From: Phycomyces nitens
Taxonomy: Eukaryota > Mucoromycota > Mucoromycetes > Mucorales > Phycomycetaceae
Assembly: GCA_022702545.1 (NCBI GenBank)
Contig: JAHRBC010000002.1
Span: 682,001 to 746,000, forward strand
DNA: 64,000 nucleotides
Reading direction: 5' to 3'
Part shown: piece after piece, positions 40,930-49,847 of the stretch
How the letters are laid out: each line of letters opens with the position of its first letter
Numbering within the stretch: position 1 is the first letter of the stretch
The notes under the pieces: generated by a model
The model's input: only the letters and a program-made list of their open reading frames with translations
What the model was told of the DNA's origin: nothing
The model's database searches: none
Program-made: the position numbers and the translations under genes

Positions 40930-41750
40930 GTGTTACTCTTGGACCATCACAAATATTCAAACGAGATAAAGTCATTTTTTGGCCGAGATGGCTGGTGGGT
41001 AATCAATGATTGCAGACAGCAAGTATTCAGTATCAAATGCCTATTACTACCCCTCACAGCTACAAACACATTCCTTAGTGTCATTGAGCAACTTTTGAAC
41101 AATGATATCGATCGTGATACATCCGAGATTCAGTTGAAGATGATGTCGCCGCAAGCCAAAGAAAAGAAGATAGCCAAGGGATTGGCAAATCTGGTGTAAA
41201 AGCTTCCTTTGGTTGCATTGGATGAAGACATCAATGAAACTGAGCTTTGCTATAGTTTCATAAAACTCTTCTTAGAAGGTTTGTTCGATGATCCAACCAA
41301 AGGTATTTATCTGTGTTGGACCAACGAACATACTTTGGAGGCCAAGATAAACGAATTTTCACAAAGTCGCCCTGATATCTAGGTAACCAAGTGCTACAAC
41401 GTCAATTTGAGCACCAGACTTGCCTATAGTGAAGCTAGATCAGTTGCAAATAGTTATAACAATTATCTTGTCTGAATCAATCTCATCAAGGTTGCCATAT
41501 TTTGCAATAATGCGCTGGACAAACAACTCTTCTCCGAACCCAAGGATCCCAAGAGACAATATGTACTCCAACATCGACACAATTGGCATGTCATCACATA
41601 TAGCTACTCCTTCCAACTTTCCTTTATGTTTATTAATTCACTATACATATTTCTGTGAGAGGCAGCATTCCTCTAGTTTCACCCTTGGTACAATAACAAA
41701 TAGCAAAGTAGTATCATTACCAAGTTTTTTTTCGGTCATCTTGTAACTTT
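40930..41750 (+). pseudogene. Dead copy of a multicopy Mucorales gene (LRWTNE-type)
   Basis: One reading frame, broken by stops, reads through KMMSPQAKEKKIAKGLANLV, LPLVALDEDINETELCY, FLEGLFDDPTKGIYLCWTNE, HTLEAKINEFSQSRPDI, a GYGEAKS-like LAYSEARSVANSYNNYLV and FCNNALDKQ. I associate this order with long hypothetical proteins present in many copies in Mucorales genomes and linked to repeats; the role is unknown. At least four in-frame stops between 41199 and 41700 mean it cannot be expressed whole. Confidence 0.6.
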
Positions 41751-41869
41751 TCCTTGTTGTGACACTTGATAAAGCATCTCGTAGGATAAGAAACAAAGCC
41801 TTCAAAGTGACTTGAATATAAACTATTACATACCGCACTAATTCTAGTCATCAGTGTCTCCTTTACAAG

Positions 41870-42311
41870 AAACTTACTTTGTTTCACTTTTACTCTTGAC
41901 AGCCGTCCAGAATTGCTCAATTGGGTTCAGCTCAGAATAATATGAAAAAAAGATATACATATCGGCACCCTCGAGATTGAATATACTTTCCCATGTCAGA
42001 TTTTGATACGTTTTGGAGTTCTTACAACGTTAATTAGGTCAGTGCTTGTTTAATGGATGAATTATGCAATATTACGAGAACCTTTGATATTTGCAAAGTT
42101 TTGGAGTAAACTTTCTACCACTTTTGTTAAAACAGCGAAAGGATTCTTTATCAATGTAATTTAAGATAAGCTGCTTATTGTATCCAAGAATACGATGCCG
42201 GCCTGTTTTTTTCTTCTTCTTTTTCTCAAAAATACTTTCAGGATCTTCATAATAGCCTTTCCATCTTTGAGTCGCACGAGCATGAGTACCTAATTGCTTT
42301 GCAGCAGTCAA
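41870..42311 (-). pseudogene. Second IS630/mariner-type transposase relic, internally deleted
   Basis: The minus strand has an N-terminal helix-turn-helix segment (MTAAKQLGTHARATQRWKGY followed by EDPESIFE, GRHRILG and LILNYIDKESF at 42130-42311). Just downstream comes the catalytic tail YYSELNPIEQFWTAVKSKVK (41880-41950), without the DDE core that should separate them. The element has therefore lost most of its middle. Confidence 0.75.
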
Positions 42312-42667
42312 AGCAGTGAGGCATTTATGAAGAAGAAGAAAAACAAATGAAAAAATCTAGTTTTTTTTTTTCGTCATCCGAGTAAAATATCTATCGTCTT
42401 TTATTTCATAGTTCCATATAAACATCCATGTCGCCCCTTTTATCTCAATCTGAACGCAATGTGCGCTTAAATGGTCTTTCTAGAGGTTTGCTATGTAGAT
42501 AAAGCATATCTCCATTATCGAGTGTGGAAGAAAAAGAACAAAGGAAACCGAGACCATCATTTCGATTTATGCCAAATAAAATGCCAAGAATAATATCATT
42601 GGCTAATAACCAAGCAAGCTTGTTGAACACAAATATTCTGTAAACTTGGGATTCAAAACCAGCGACT
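42312..42667. other. Unrecognised region upstream of the fold-back
   Basis: A minus-strand open stretch at 42445-42630 (containing GILFGINRNDGLGFLCSF and DMLYLHSKPLERPFKR) looks protein-like but has no start-to-stop context and no family I know. It may be another repeat-derived shard. Confidence 0.35.
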
Positions 42668-42768
42668 TTACAATGGCTCCGGTGCCAATTTTCGCCAATT
42701 AAAATTCTATTTCGTTTTTATAAAATCCCAATTTTAATTAGCGCAAATTGGCACCGAAGCCACTGGAA
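42668..42768. repeat. Long imperfect inverted repeat (fold-back) upstream of catalase
   Basis: Arms 42668-42706 and 42730-42768 are reverse complements over about 39 bp with a handful of mismatches (core GGTGCCAATTTTCGCCAATT against AATTAGCGCAAATTGGCACC). The 23-bp AT-rich loop is short, so the RNA or single-stranded DNA would form a strong hairpin. It is about 290 bp upstream of the catalase ATG and next to transposon relics, fitting either a fold-back/MITE remnant or a promoter element. Confidence 0.85.
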
Positions 42769-43061
42769 ATGATGGGGATCATTTGGAGCCATTGTTGGTA
42801 AGCGTCCGTCAAAGCAATATGATTGGCTGGTCCTAAATTCAATTGTACCCTCCCTTGTTTTCGCACGACATAAAGGTATAACTCTAACCTGATTGGACGC
42901 AGCATTACAAAGCTTCCATTCAAGCAGCGCAATCCCGTTGCCTGTCCTAATCATGATTTTTTTAGCACCCAACCTAGATTTGCATGACGGTATAAATATC
43001 AGGATGATTAGATCTCCTGGCCTTGCTTTTCCAAACCACCTCTCTTACATTATCCATCCAA

Positions 43062-44933
43062 ATGACCAAGAATATCTTGACTACCTCCAACGGAAACCCT
43101 GTTGACAATGACATGGCATCCCAGACTGCTGGTCCCAGAGGCCCTGTGTAAGTACCCAAGACAAGAAGAGTTTGGAGTCTCTAACATTTATTGTAGATTG
43201 ATCCAAGACTTTCATTTGATTGACAAGCTTGGTAAGTTCCATACGTAAGCAAGACAATCTGGATCCTAACACACCCAATCTAGCTCATTTCGACAGAGAA
43301 CGTATTCCTGAACGCGTTGTTCATGCCAAGGGTGCTGGAGCACACGGTTATTTCGGTAGGCAATAGACAAATTCGCAATATATATATGTATATATATGCT
43401 AAATATTTCACAGAGGTTACCCACGACATCTCCAAATTGACAAAGGCCAAGTTCTTGAATGGAATCGGCAAAAAGACGCCAGTATTCACTCGCTTCTCCA
43501 CTGTCGGTGGTGCTCAGGGAAGTGCAGACACTGCTCGTGATCCTCGTGGATTTGCTGTAAAGTTCTACACTGAAGAAGGTATAATGGATCCAGAATACTT
43601 GTAGGTCCTGACAGCTATCGATAGGAAACTGGGACATGGTCGGCAACAACACACCCGTCTTCTTCATCCGTGACCCATCAAAGTTCCCTGGTAAGTCAAC
43701 TTTTTATCTTTATGTTCAGGTTAACTAAGCCAAGCAAACCATAGACTTTATCCATACCCAAAAGAAGAACCCAAGAACCAACCTCCCTGATCCTGACATG
43801 TTCTGGGACTTCTTGTCGCTCGTCCCAGAGTCCATCCACCAGGTCTCCATCCTCTTCTCCAACCGTGGCACTCCAGACGGCTACCGTCACATGGATGGCT
43901 TTTCTTCTCACACTCTCAAACTGGTGGATGACAAGGGCCAGTTCAAGTATGTCAAGTGGCACTTTAAGACTAACCAGGGAATCAAGAACCTGTCTGCCGA
44001 TGAGGCTGCTCGTCTTGCCGGCATTGATCCTGAATACTCTACCCGCGACCTCTTTAATGCAATTGAGCGTGGGGACCATCCTTCTTGGACCGTCTCTATT
44101 CAGGTCATGGAGCCCAGTGACGCAAAAACCTACCGCTTTGATCCCTTTGATGTCACCAAAGTCTGGCCCCATAGTGTAAGTTCAAATGTGGATACCCTTG
44201 CTTGTAACTGACCTGACCTGACCCTTATTACAGGACTATCCTCTTGTTCCTGTCGGCAAGATGGTTCTCAACAGAAACCCTGAAAACTATTTTGCTGAGA
44301 CCGAGCAGGCTGCATTCAGCCCTTCACACATGGTTCCTGGCATTGATGTCAGCCCTGACCGTATGTTGCAGGGTCGCTTGTTCTCATACCCTGACACCCA
44401 CCGCCATCGTCTTGGACCAAACTATACCCAAATCCCCATCAACCAGCCTCTTTCACGTGTGGCCAACTATCAAAGGGATGGTTTCATGGCTGGTAAGCAT
44501 TCTATTTCCCTTGTTTGTTTATGTTTGTGTGCATTCGAATCGTATTTGGAAAGAAAAAGCTCAAATTCACACGCACTCTCTTTTCCCCACAGTGAATGGC
44601 AATGGTGGTTCTGGTCCCAACTACGGCCCCAATTCATTTGATGGGCCTTACCAAAACGACCTCGTTGGTTCCACTTATACCGCCGAAGAAATCAGCGGTT
44701 TCACTGGTCGTTTTACCCCAGAGCTCACCGATATTGACTTTTTCCAAGCCGGCCAGCTTTACAGAGTCATGTCTCCCGAAGAACGGACAGATCTGGTTAA
44801 CAATATTGCCGGCCACTTGAAAAATGCCAAGAAGCATCTCCGTGATCGCCAAATCGCCCACTTTAAGCGTGCTGATCGCGAATACGGCTCGCGTATAGAA
44901 AGTGCCGTTCTGGGACTCACCTCAAAAGCTTAA
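43062..44933 (+). CDS. Catalase (haem, small-subunit type)
   Basis: Eight exons (43062-43147, 43197-43231, 43284-43355, 43414-43578, 43625-43690, 43745-44175, 44234-44492, 44593-44933) give 484 residues, typical of small-subunit clade 3 catalases. It disproportionates hydrogen peroxide to water and oxygen. The active-site signature [17 protein letters not shown] carries catalytic His54; the essential Asn lies in [15 protein letters not shown]; the haem-ligand signature RLFSYPDTH holds the proximal Tyr. [20 protein letters not shown] is intact. The C-terminus ends SKA, a weak variant of the peroxisomal SKL signal, so peroxisomal import is possible. Upstream are several ATTGG/CCAAT-type boxes (42820-42920). 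It is intact although surrounded by dead transposons. Confidence 0.97.
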
Positions 44934-45776
44934 CTCTTTTTTTTTACATACACAATTCTCATTCTCATCTTAACCCCTCTTGCGACCAAATCATTTTCCA
45001 AAATAAAAAATAATAATAATAAAAGCAATTCTTTTATGCTTTCAAAGGCCATGTTCTATAGATTGTGGTGGTTGGAATTGCATATATATCATTGTTCTTA
45101 AAGGGAAGTATTGTTCTCCCAATTGGTTTAAAACGCTATATTCTCAAAGATAAAAACAGAATGTTTTAATATCTGCAAGTAATATGTTTGTGCGTTGGGT
45201 GCAAAATAGACAAATATTTTATATTTATGTTTTGCAGAATAAAACAAGATTTTCAGATGAGCAAAGGTCTCTACAGAAAAACAAAAGTTTACTACTCTGC
45301 AAGATTATTCAATACCAATTGTATACTTGTTCATTCGATTCATTCAATAAAAGCCCCCCCCCCTTTTTTTTTTTTTTTTTTTTTTACTACACTTGGACCA
45401 GCCTCCAATAAAATAAATGTACTTTCTTGTAGTACTAATTTGGTAATAAAATATCCATTTATGACAGGTAAAATCCCATATTTAGCAAGATTTTTCTAAA
45501 TCGAAAGGGTCCATCCTTTTCTTTCACTTACCTTTTATATATCAAATTGTACTTGCTCTTGTTCGTCGCAACGACCAAAGTGGTAGATGCTAGATACACA
45601 AAAACACAAACGACAAAACTTCATACTATTACAGCTTTGCAGGTTATAACAATACGGTAACAACAAACCGACATTGCAAAGCAAGCTACAAAATTACGCA
45701 TTGATCAATTGTAATATATTTTGGTTGTCAATCATCTCTTTACTCTCTGCATCACAATCTACATTATTAGAATCAC
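44934..45776. other. Intergenic region with C10T22 tract
   Basis: Catalase 3' UTR followed by AT-rich DNA. At 45354-45385 ten C are followed by twenty-two T, the longest homopolymer pair in the window. No gene is seen. Confidence 0.55.
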
Positions 45777-45795
45777 TTTTTTTTTTAAAAAAAAA
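45777..45795. repeat. T10A9 palindrome at the edge of a Tc1 relic
   Basis: Ten T then nine A, located where recognisable Tc1 homology stops; one of the six tracts. Confidence 0.9.
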
Positions 45796-46475
45796 CATCT
45801 TCTTGGAAGGAAGCTCAGGGCCAAAGTGGGGACATATTCGTCTTGGTCTACAGTGTCTTCAAGCATGACTAAAAGACCAAAACCACCTACCCAGAAACAA
45901 CTTCATGTCACTATACCTACCCCATTTTGTTGTAGATACAATAAGACCTTCTTGGTACTTTTCTCAAACTAATCTGATCATTCGGCCACTACAATCATTT
46001 TCCTCGACTGCAAATCATGACTCATCAGACCAATCTACACTCCTCCTTTGGTCATCTATCTAATTGACATGATCCTTGGCCCATTGTAGTCTTCTTTGCT
46101 TGTTTTTCTGTCAAAGTTGGCTTATGGGATGCAATATAAGGACCAAAGCCAATATTTTTGAGACAATTGATTACTGTTGCTCTACAGACGAGAGTTTCCA
46201 TATCCTTTAATATAAATCTCAGAGGATTGTAATTAGCAAATGTATTCTTCCGTACGCATTGCACAATATGCCTCTGATTTTTCTTGTCAATTTTTCTTGA
46301 TCTTCCAAGGCTCTTTCTGGGAAGGGGCGATCCAGTTTCTTTAATTCATAATGATTCTCTTGACAGTTAGACTCATTTTGACAACTGCTGAGATCCCCTG
46401 TGGAGCAGATCTCAGCTAAATTCAGGTAGTTAATTCCACCGTACTTGAGCTCATCAGCCTTGTAATATAGTCCTC
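45796..46475 (-). pseudogene. Tc1-type transposase relic, left of the F-box pair
   Basis: The minus strand reads, with frameshifts, MSLTVKRII (helix-turn-helix), HIVQCVRKNTFANYN-like, NCLKNIGFGPYIASHKP, LTEKQAKK, WAKDHVN-like, VDWSDES (first catalytic Asp) and TKWGRYSDMKLFLG, the order found in Tc1 transposases. The C-terminal third with the last catalytic residues is missing; homology ends at the T10A9 tract. Its 5' end (46371-46475) is shared with the F-box duplication. Confidence 0.75.
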
Positions 46476-48750
46476 AAATGTCTTTTGCTCAAAATGATAT
46501 TTTAATACTGGTAATTAGTAAAAAAGAAGAGAAAACAATATTTCTATTTTTCAAATAAACCATTTTTTAATGATTTTTGTGCCCAAGTTTATTACATAAA
46601 GTATACTTCTTTAAAAATCATGTTTATTTTAAAAATTAATCCTAGTTTGCGACTCTATAATCAGCGATATAACCGAGTTTTATCTTTGTATATCCAAAGA
46701 CGCATTTGTCCTTCAAACGCTTAGAAGCATTTCTTGTTTTAATACAATCCCTTTCTGGCGTAACACTTTTGTTTTTCTCGTAGTTGGAGGTAAGTTTCAT
46801 AATACGGGAGTCTCTTTCTTTTGGAATGGAATGCATTGTTTGGGGTTTAGGTGAGTGAAACCAGTGATTATAAGCTTTGGCAGGTTTTTTAACGACAGTT
46901 GGCAAGACATTGGGATCATAATCTTGTTTTGGAGGAATATCTTTAACTGGTCGTGTAATAATCGTTATATTGAGATTTTCTGGACACTCGTTTTCTTGTA
47001 TAATAAATTTTGTAGAATATACACATAATTTCTGTAGGCGGCTATATGACATGTCGATAAACTGGCACCCGGGTGTTGTGATGTTGCCGTATACTGATGA
47101 TTCAGTCAACTCCAACTCATTCAAATTTCTGCAGTGGAATGACAGAAACCGAAGAACATCTGAGGTGATTTTTGCGTTGATTGATACCAATGACCGAAGT
47201 CCAAATCTCTTTGAAGTGTAGAGTTCATCTCTAACTTTGATATCAGCATTTTTGAGTACAATGGTCTTTAAGCGAGGTGCCGAAGAAAGAAGGGTATCTA
47301 GCTCGACAGATACAGAGCTCTTGATCACAAGATCAACCAAATTACAAAAAGTGTTATCCATATCGATCAACTGTATTGGAACTGCATCCATAGATTTACA
47401 GCTTAGGTGAAACGATTCAATGGTCATTGAATATTTGGTCATGTAGGCTTCTGTGATACGTTTGGGAAAATCACAGCGATTATTAGGAGAATAGGCACCC
47501 GTTTGGTTGATAGAAATTTTTACACGATCAGTCTTCATGTTTCTTGAAATGTGTATATCCATTATAGGTGTATTGTATTTCATATCGCGATAAATATATT
47601 GAATATTCATGTTTGTTAGGTGTTGAAATATCAAAGGGTCCTTGATTAATATTGCCATTGTACTGTCTCTTTGCTTTTCGGGATTAGCCATGGCACCTGA
47701 TGTACAAAATTCGATTGTGCGTAGGTTGGGGTATTTGTGAGCGAAATAAGATAGCCATCGATTATCTGTGTTTTCAGATTCTATTATCAAGCTTCTCATT
47801 GCTGTGGCTGGTGATACGTCTGCTATCTTTGCAAAGGCAATGTCAGAAATTGGCAATATTTTTGATTTTAGCTTCAAATGTTCGAGATGCTTTAGATGCG
47901 AGTGAATAGTTTCAAGGCCGTTTAATGAGAAGAATATTGAATCCATACAGCTAGATTGGATAGTCATCTCTAGTAGTCTGAGAGCGGGTAATGACAGGAG
48001 CAACTTAACAAGCTTATCCTCAATGTCAGGTGTACGGATACTCCAGAAAGAGATGGAGAGTTCTCTCAGTAATCTCCAGGGGTGCCAACCAACATCCAAT
48101 CCAAGGCTCTTTTGGTTAACATATATATCTTCTAAACAAATATACTTTATATTTGGAAACATCTTTTGGAGTGCGTAGATATCTTCGTCTGTTACTTCCA
48201 TAAAATGTCTTATAAGCAAATGTCGTACAAGGTGTCCATTTTCTTGATAGTTGGGTCGGTTTTCGAGGGATGAATTCAAAACACCATCCAAGGTATCCCT
48301 GGAACGTATAGCTAGATCAGAGTACAAGGAATCCTGGAAAATGTTGTTCCATGACTTGCAAACTAGACGGCAAGAGAGTTTGTCCTTGTAGGAGAGGAGA
48401 TCGGTTAATATGTCTAGGATTTCTTGAGGAAAGTCTAATAAGAGCATAATATAAAGAGTGTTTTGAATAAATACTGGAAAGAGAGGATCTAATGCTTTTA
48501 AAGCCTTTTAATGGCTTTTATATTATTAGAATGTGAGAAAAAAAAAGTAAAAAAAAAGGCTCTGTTTGTAGGACAAAGGTACACTCTGCATCAAGTAGAA
48601 TCAAGACAAATAAAAAGGTTCGAATCCTAAGAATATAATAATTAATGATATGCTACCTACTTAAATACGTTCATATCTAGTCTCTCTCTCTCTCTCTCTC
48701 TCTATTTATTTGATCTTATTTTGGATAATGCATTCGAGGTTTACGTGGAA
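46371..48750. repeat. Direct duplication unit A (F-box gene and flanks)
   Basis: About 2.38 kb that recurs at 49848-52230 in the same orientation, offset by about 3.48 kb. Homology starts at ACTCAT inside the Tc1 relic and fades after CTTATTTTGGATAATG, with one weaker patch (48649-48712, here a (TC)n repeat) where the copies differ. Confidence 0.9.
46642..48447 (-). CDS. F-box protein, copy A (601 aa)
   Basis: This is a single-exon gene. The N-terminal F-box is clear: LDFPQEILDILTDLLSYKDK followed by LSCRLVCKSWNNIF (residues 4-40), the segment that binds Skp1 in SCF ubiquitin ligases. The rest has irregular leucine-rich repeats (LVRHLLIRH, LLRELSISFW, LPALRLLEMTI, LKHLEHLKLKS, LNELELTES) that would form the substrate-recognition arc. 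A basic, Pro/Lys-rich tail follows. The start ATG is the first codon of the F-box. The substrate is unknown. It is the upstream-coordinate member of a tandem pair with the gene at 50069-51928; the two share long identical stretches but differ at clustered positions in the repeats. Confidence 0.9.
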   Translation of the reverse strand: MLLLDFPQEILDILTDLLSYKDKLSCRLVCKSWNNIFQDSLYSDLAIRSRDTLDGVLNSSLENRPNYQENGHLVRHLLIRHFMEVTDEDIYALQKMFPNIKYICLEDIYVNQKSLGLDVGWHPWRLLRELSISFWSIRTPDIEDKLVKLLLSLPALRLLEMTIQSSCMDSIFFSLNGLETIHSHLKHLEHLKLKSKILPISDIAFAKIADVSPATAMRSLIIESENTDNRWLSYFAHKYPNLRTIEFCTSGAMANPEKQRDSTMAILIKDPLIFQHLTNMNIQYIYRDMKYNTPIMDIHISRNMKTDRVKISINQTGAYSPNNRCDFPKRITEAYMTKYSMTIESFHLSCKSMDAVPIQLIDMDNTFCNLVDLVIKSSVSVELDTLLSSAPRLKTIVLKNADIKVRDELYTSKRFGLRSLVSINAKITSDVLRFLSFHCRNLNELELTESSVYGNITTPGCQFIDMSYSRLQKLCVYSTKFIIQENECPENLNITIITRPVKDIPPKQDYDPNVLPTVVKKPAKAYNHWFHSPKPQTMHSIPKERDSRIMKLTSNYEKNKSVTPERDCIKTRNASKRLKDKCVFGYTKIKLGYIADYRVAN

Positions 48751-49847
48751 TAGGTGAGTATTAGAATATGTATTTTCGTACAAAAAGTCCTTTCATACCT
48801 TGTGTGACGCAAGGATGAGCATTGTTGTTTTTGTATACATAGCTTTGTGTGTGAGACAAGATTGATTGTCATACAATATCCAGACGAATAAACGAAAGAA
48901 AAAGTAGAGCTAGGATAGCAATAAATACAAGTATTATTAAGTATAGATGTTCATATAAAAGTACATTACAGATATTAAAAGCAAAATAAAAAAAAACAGA
49001 AAATATAAATGGTTATTCAAGGATATAAGAGCAGGAATATAAAATGAAGACGAGAGACTTTATTGGATACAATGGTATTGGCCATAACAAAAAGCACATT
49101 GGCAAGAACCGTTCTACAGTATGCATCTTAAACAGTTTCAGAAAATATTTCTTCAGTTGGAAAGTCAATATTCCTTTAAAATATTGACAAGGTACATTAG
49201 AAAACTAATACCACCTCAACGGTGAAATAGTATGTGGTCGAGGGATATATTGGAGACATTTCGTAGATATATGGTTCTTGACTTTGACGATTTGAAAACT
49301 TGATAATATAAACCAAGATAGATATGTCAGTATCTTGACAAATACACTTCATCCACAGTTTAAAGATAATTTGCAAATTAAGGATATGTATTTCCATTTT
49401 TATGAATATGGTGTAGAGTGCCATATTGATAGATAATTCCAAAAATAGAGAGAGACCCATCAGATCAGAGATTTTGAGCACTATCGTGCAGAGTCTTTAT
49501 ATGATCTCAATTTATCACTTGTAGAATTATTTGGGGATATATAATTTTTGACAAGAAGAGAGCCTCTAATGACAGCTTGAATGTTATCAAGGTAGATTAA
49601 CAAGAATAATTCCCAAAACTAACCATACCATATAAAGGTCTTTGTGGGAAAGATGAATGACAGATTACAAGCTGTAATATATATCAATAATGGTAGAGAA
49701 AAGGTACTAGAATGGCTTTTACTTTTAACAACCAATTTTCTTGGTATCTTCAGTTATACAATTACTTGTTTATTACATTATATATGGAGTATTTGTTTTG
49801 CTTAATACATACTATATTTATTAAAAAAAAGTTTTTGTTACAGTAAA
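48751..49847. other. Spacer between the F-box duplicates
   Basis: About 1.1 kb of AT-rich DNA without homology to the duplicated unit. The minus-strand ORF at 49197-49481 is hydrophobic and of chance-like composition; I do not call it a gene. Confidence 0.45.

Noticed and set aside
43266..44172. Long minus-strand ORFs opposite catalase
   Set aside because: They are antisense shadows of conserved catalase exons.
48615..48635. GGTTCGAATCC, a perfect tRNA B box
   Set aside because: No A box, acceptor or anticodon stem lies upstream, and the paralogous position in copy B reads GGTTCAAAGCC; probably chance.
49197..49481. Possible gene between the F-box copies
   Set aside because: Hydrophobic low-information translation without conserved motif; likely spacer DNA.
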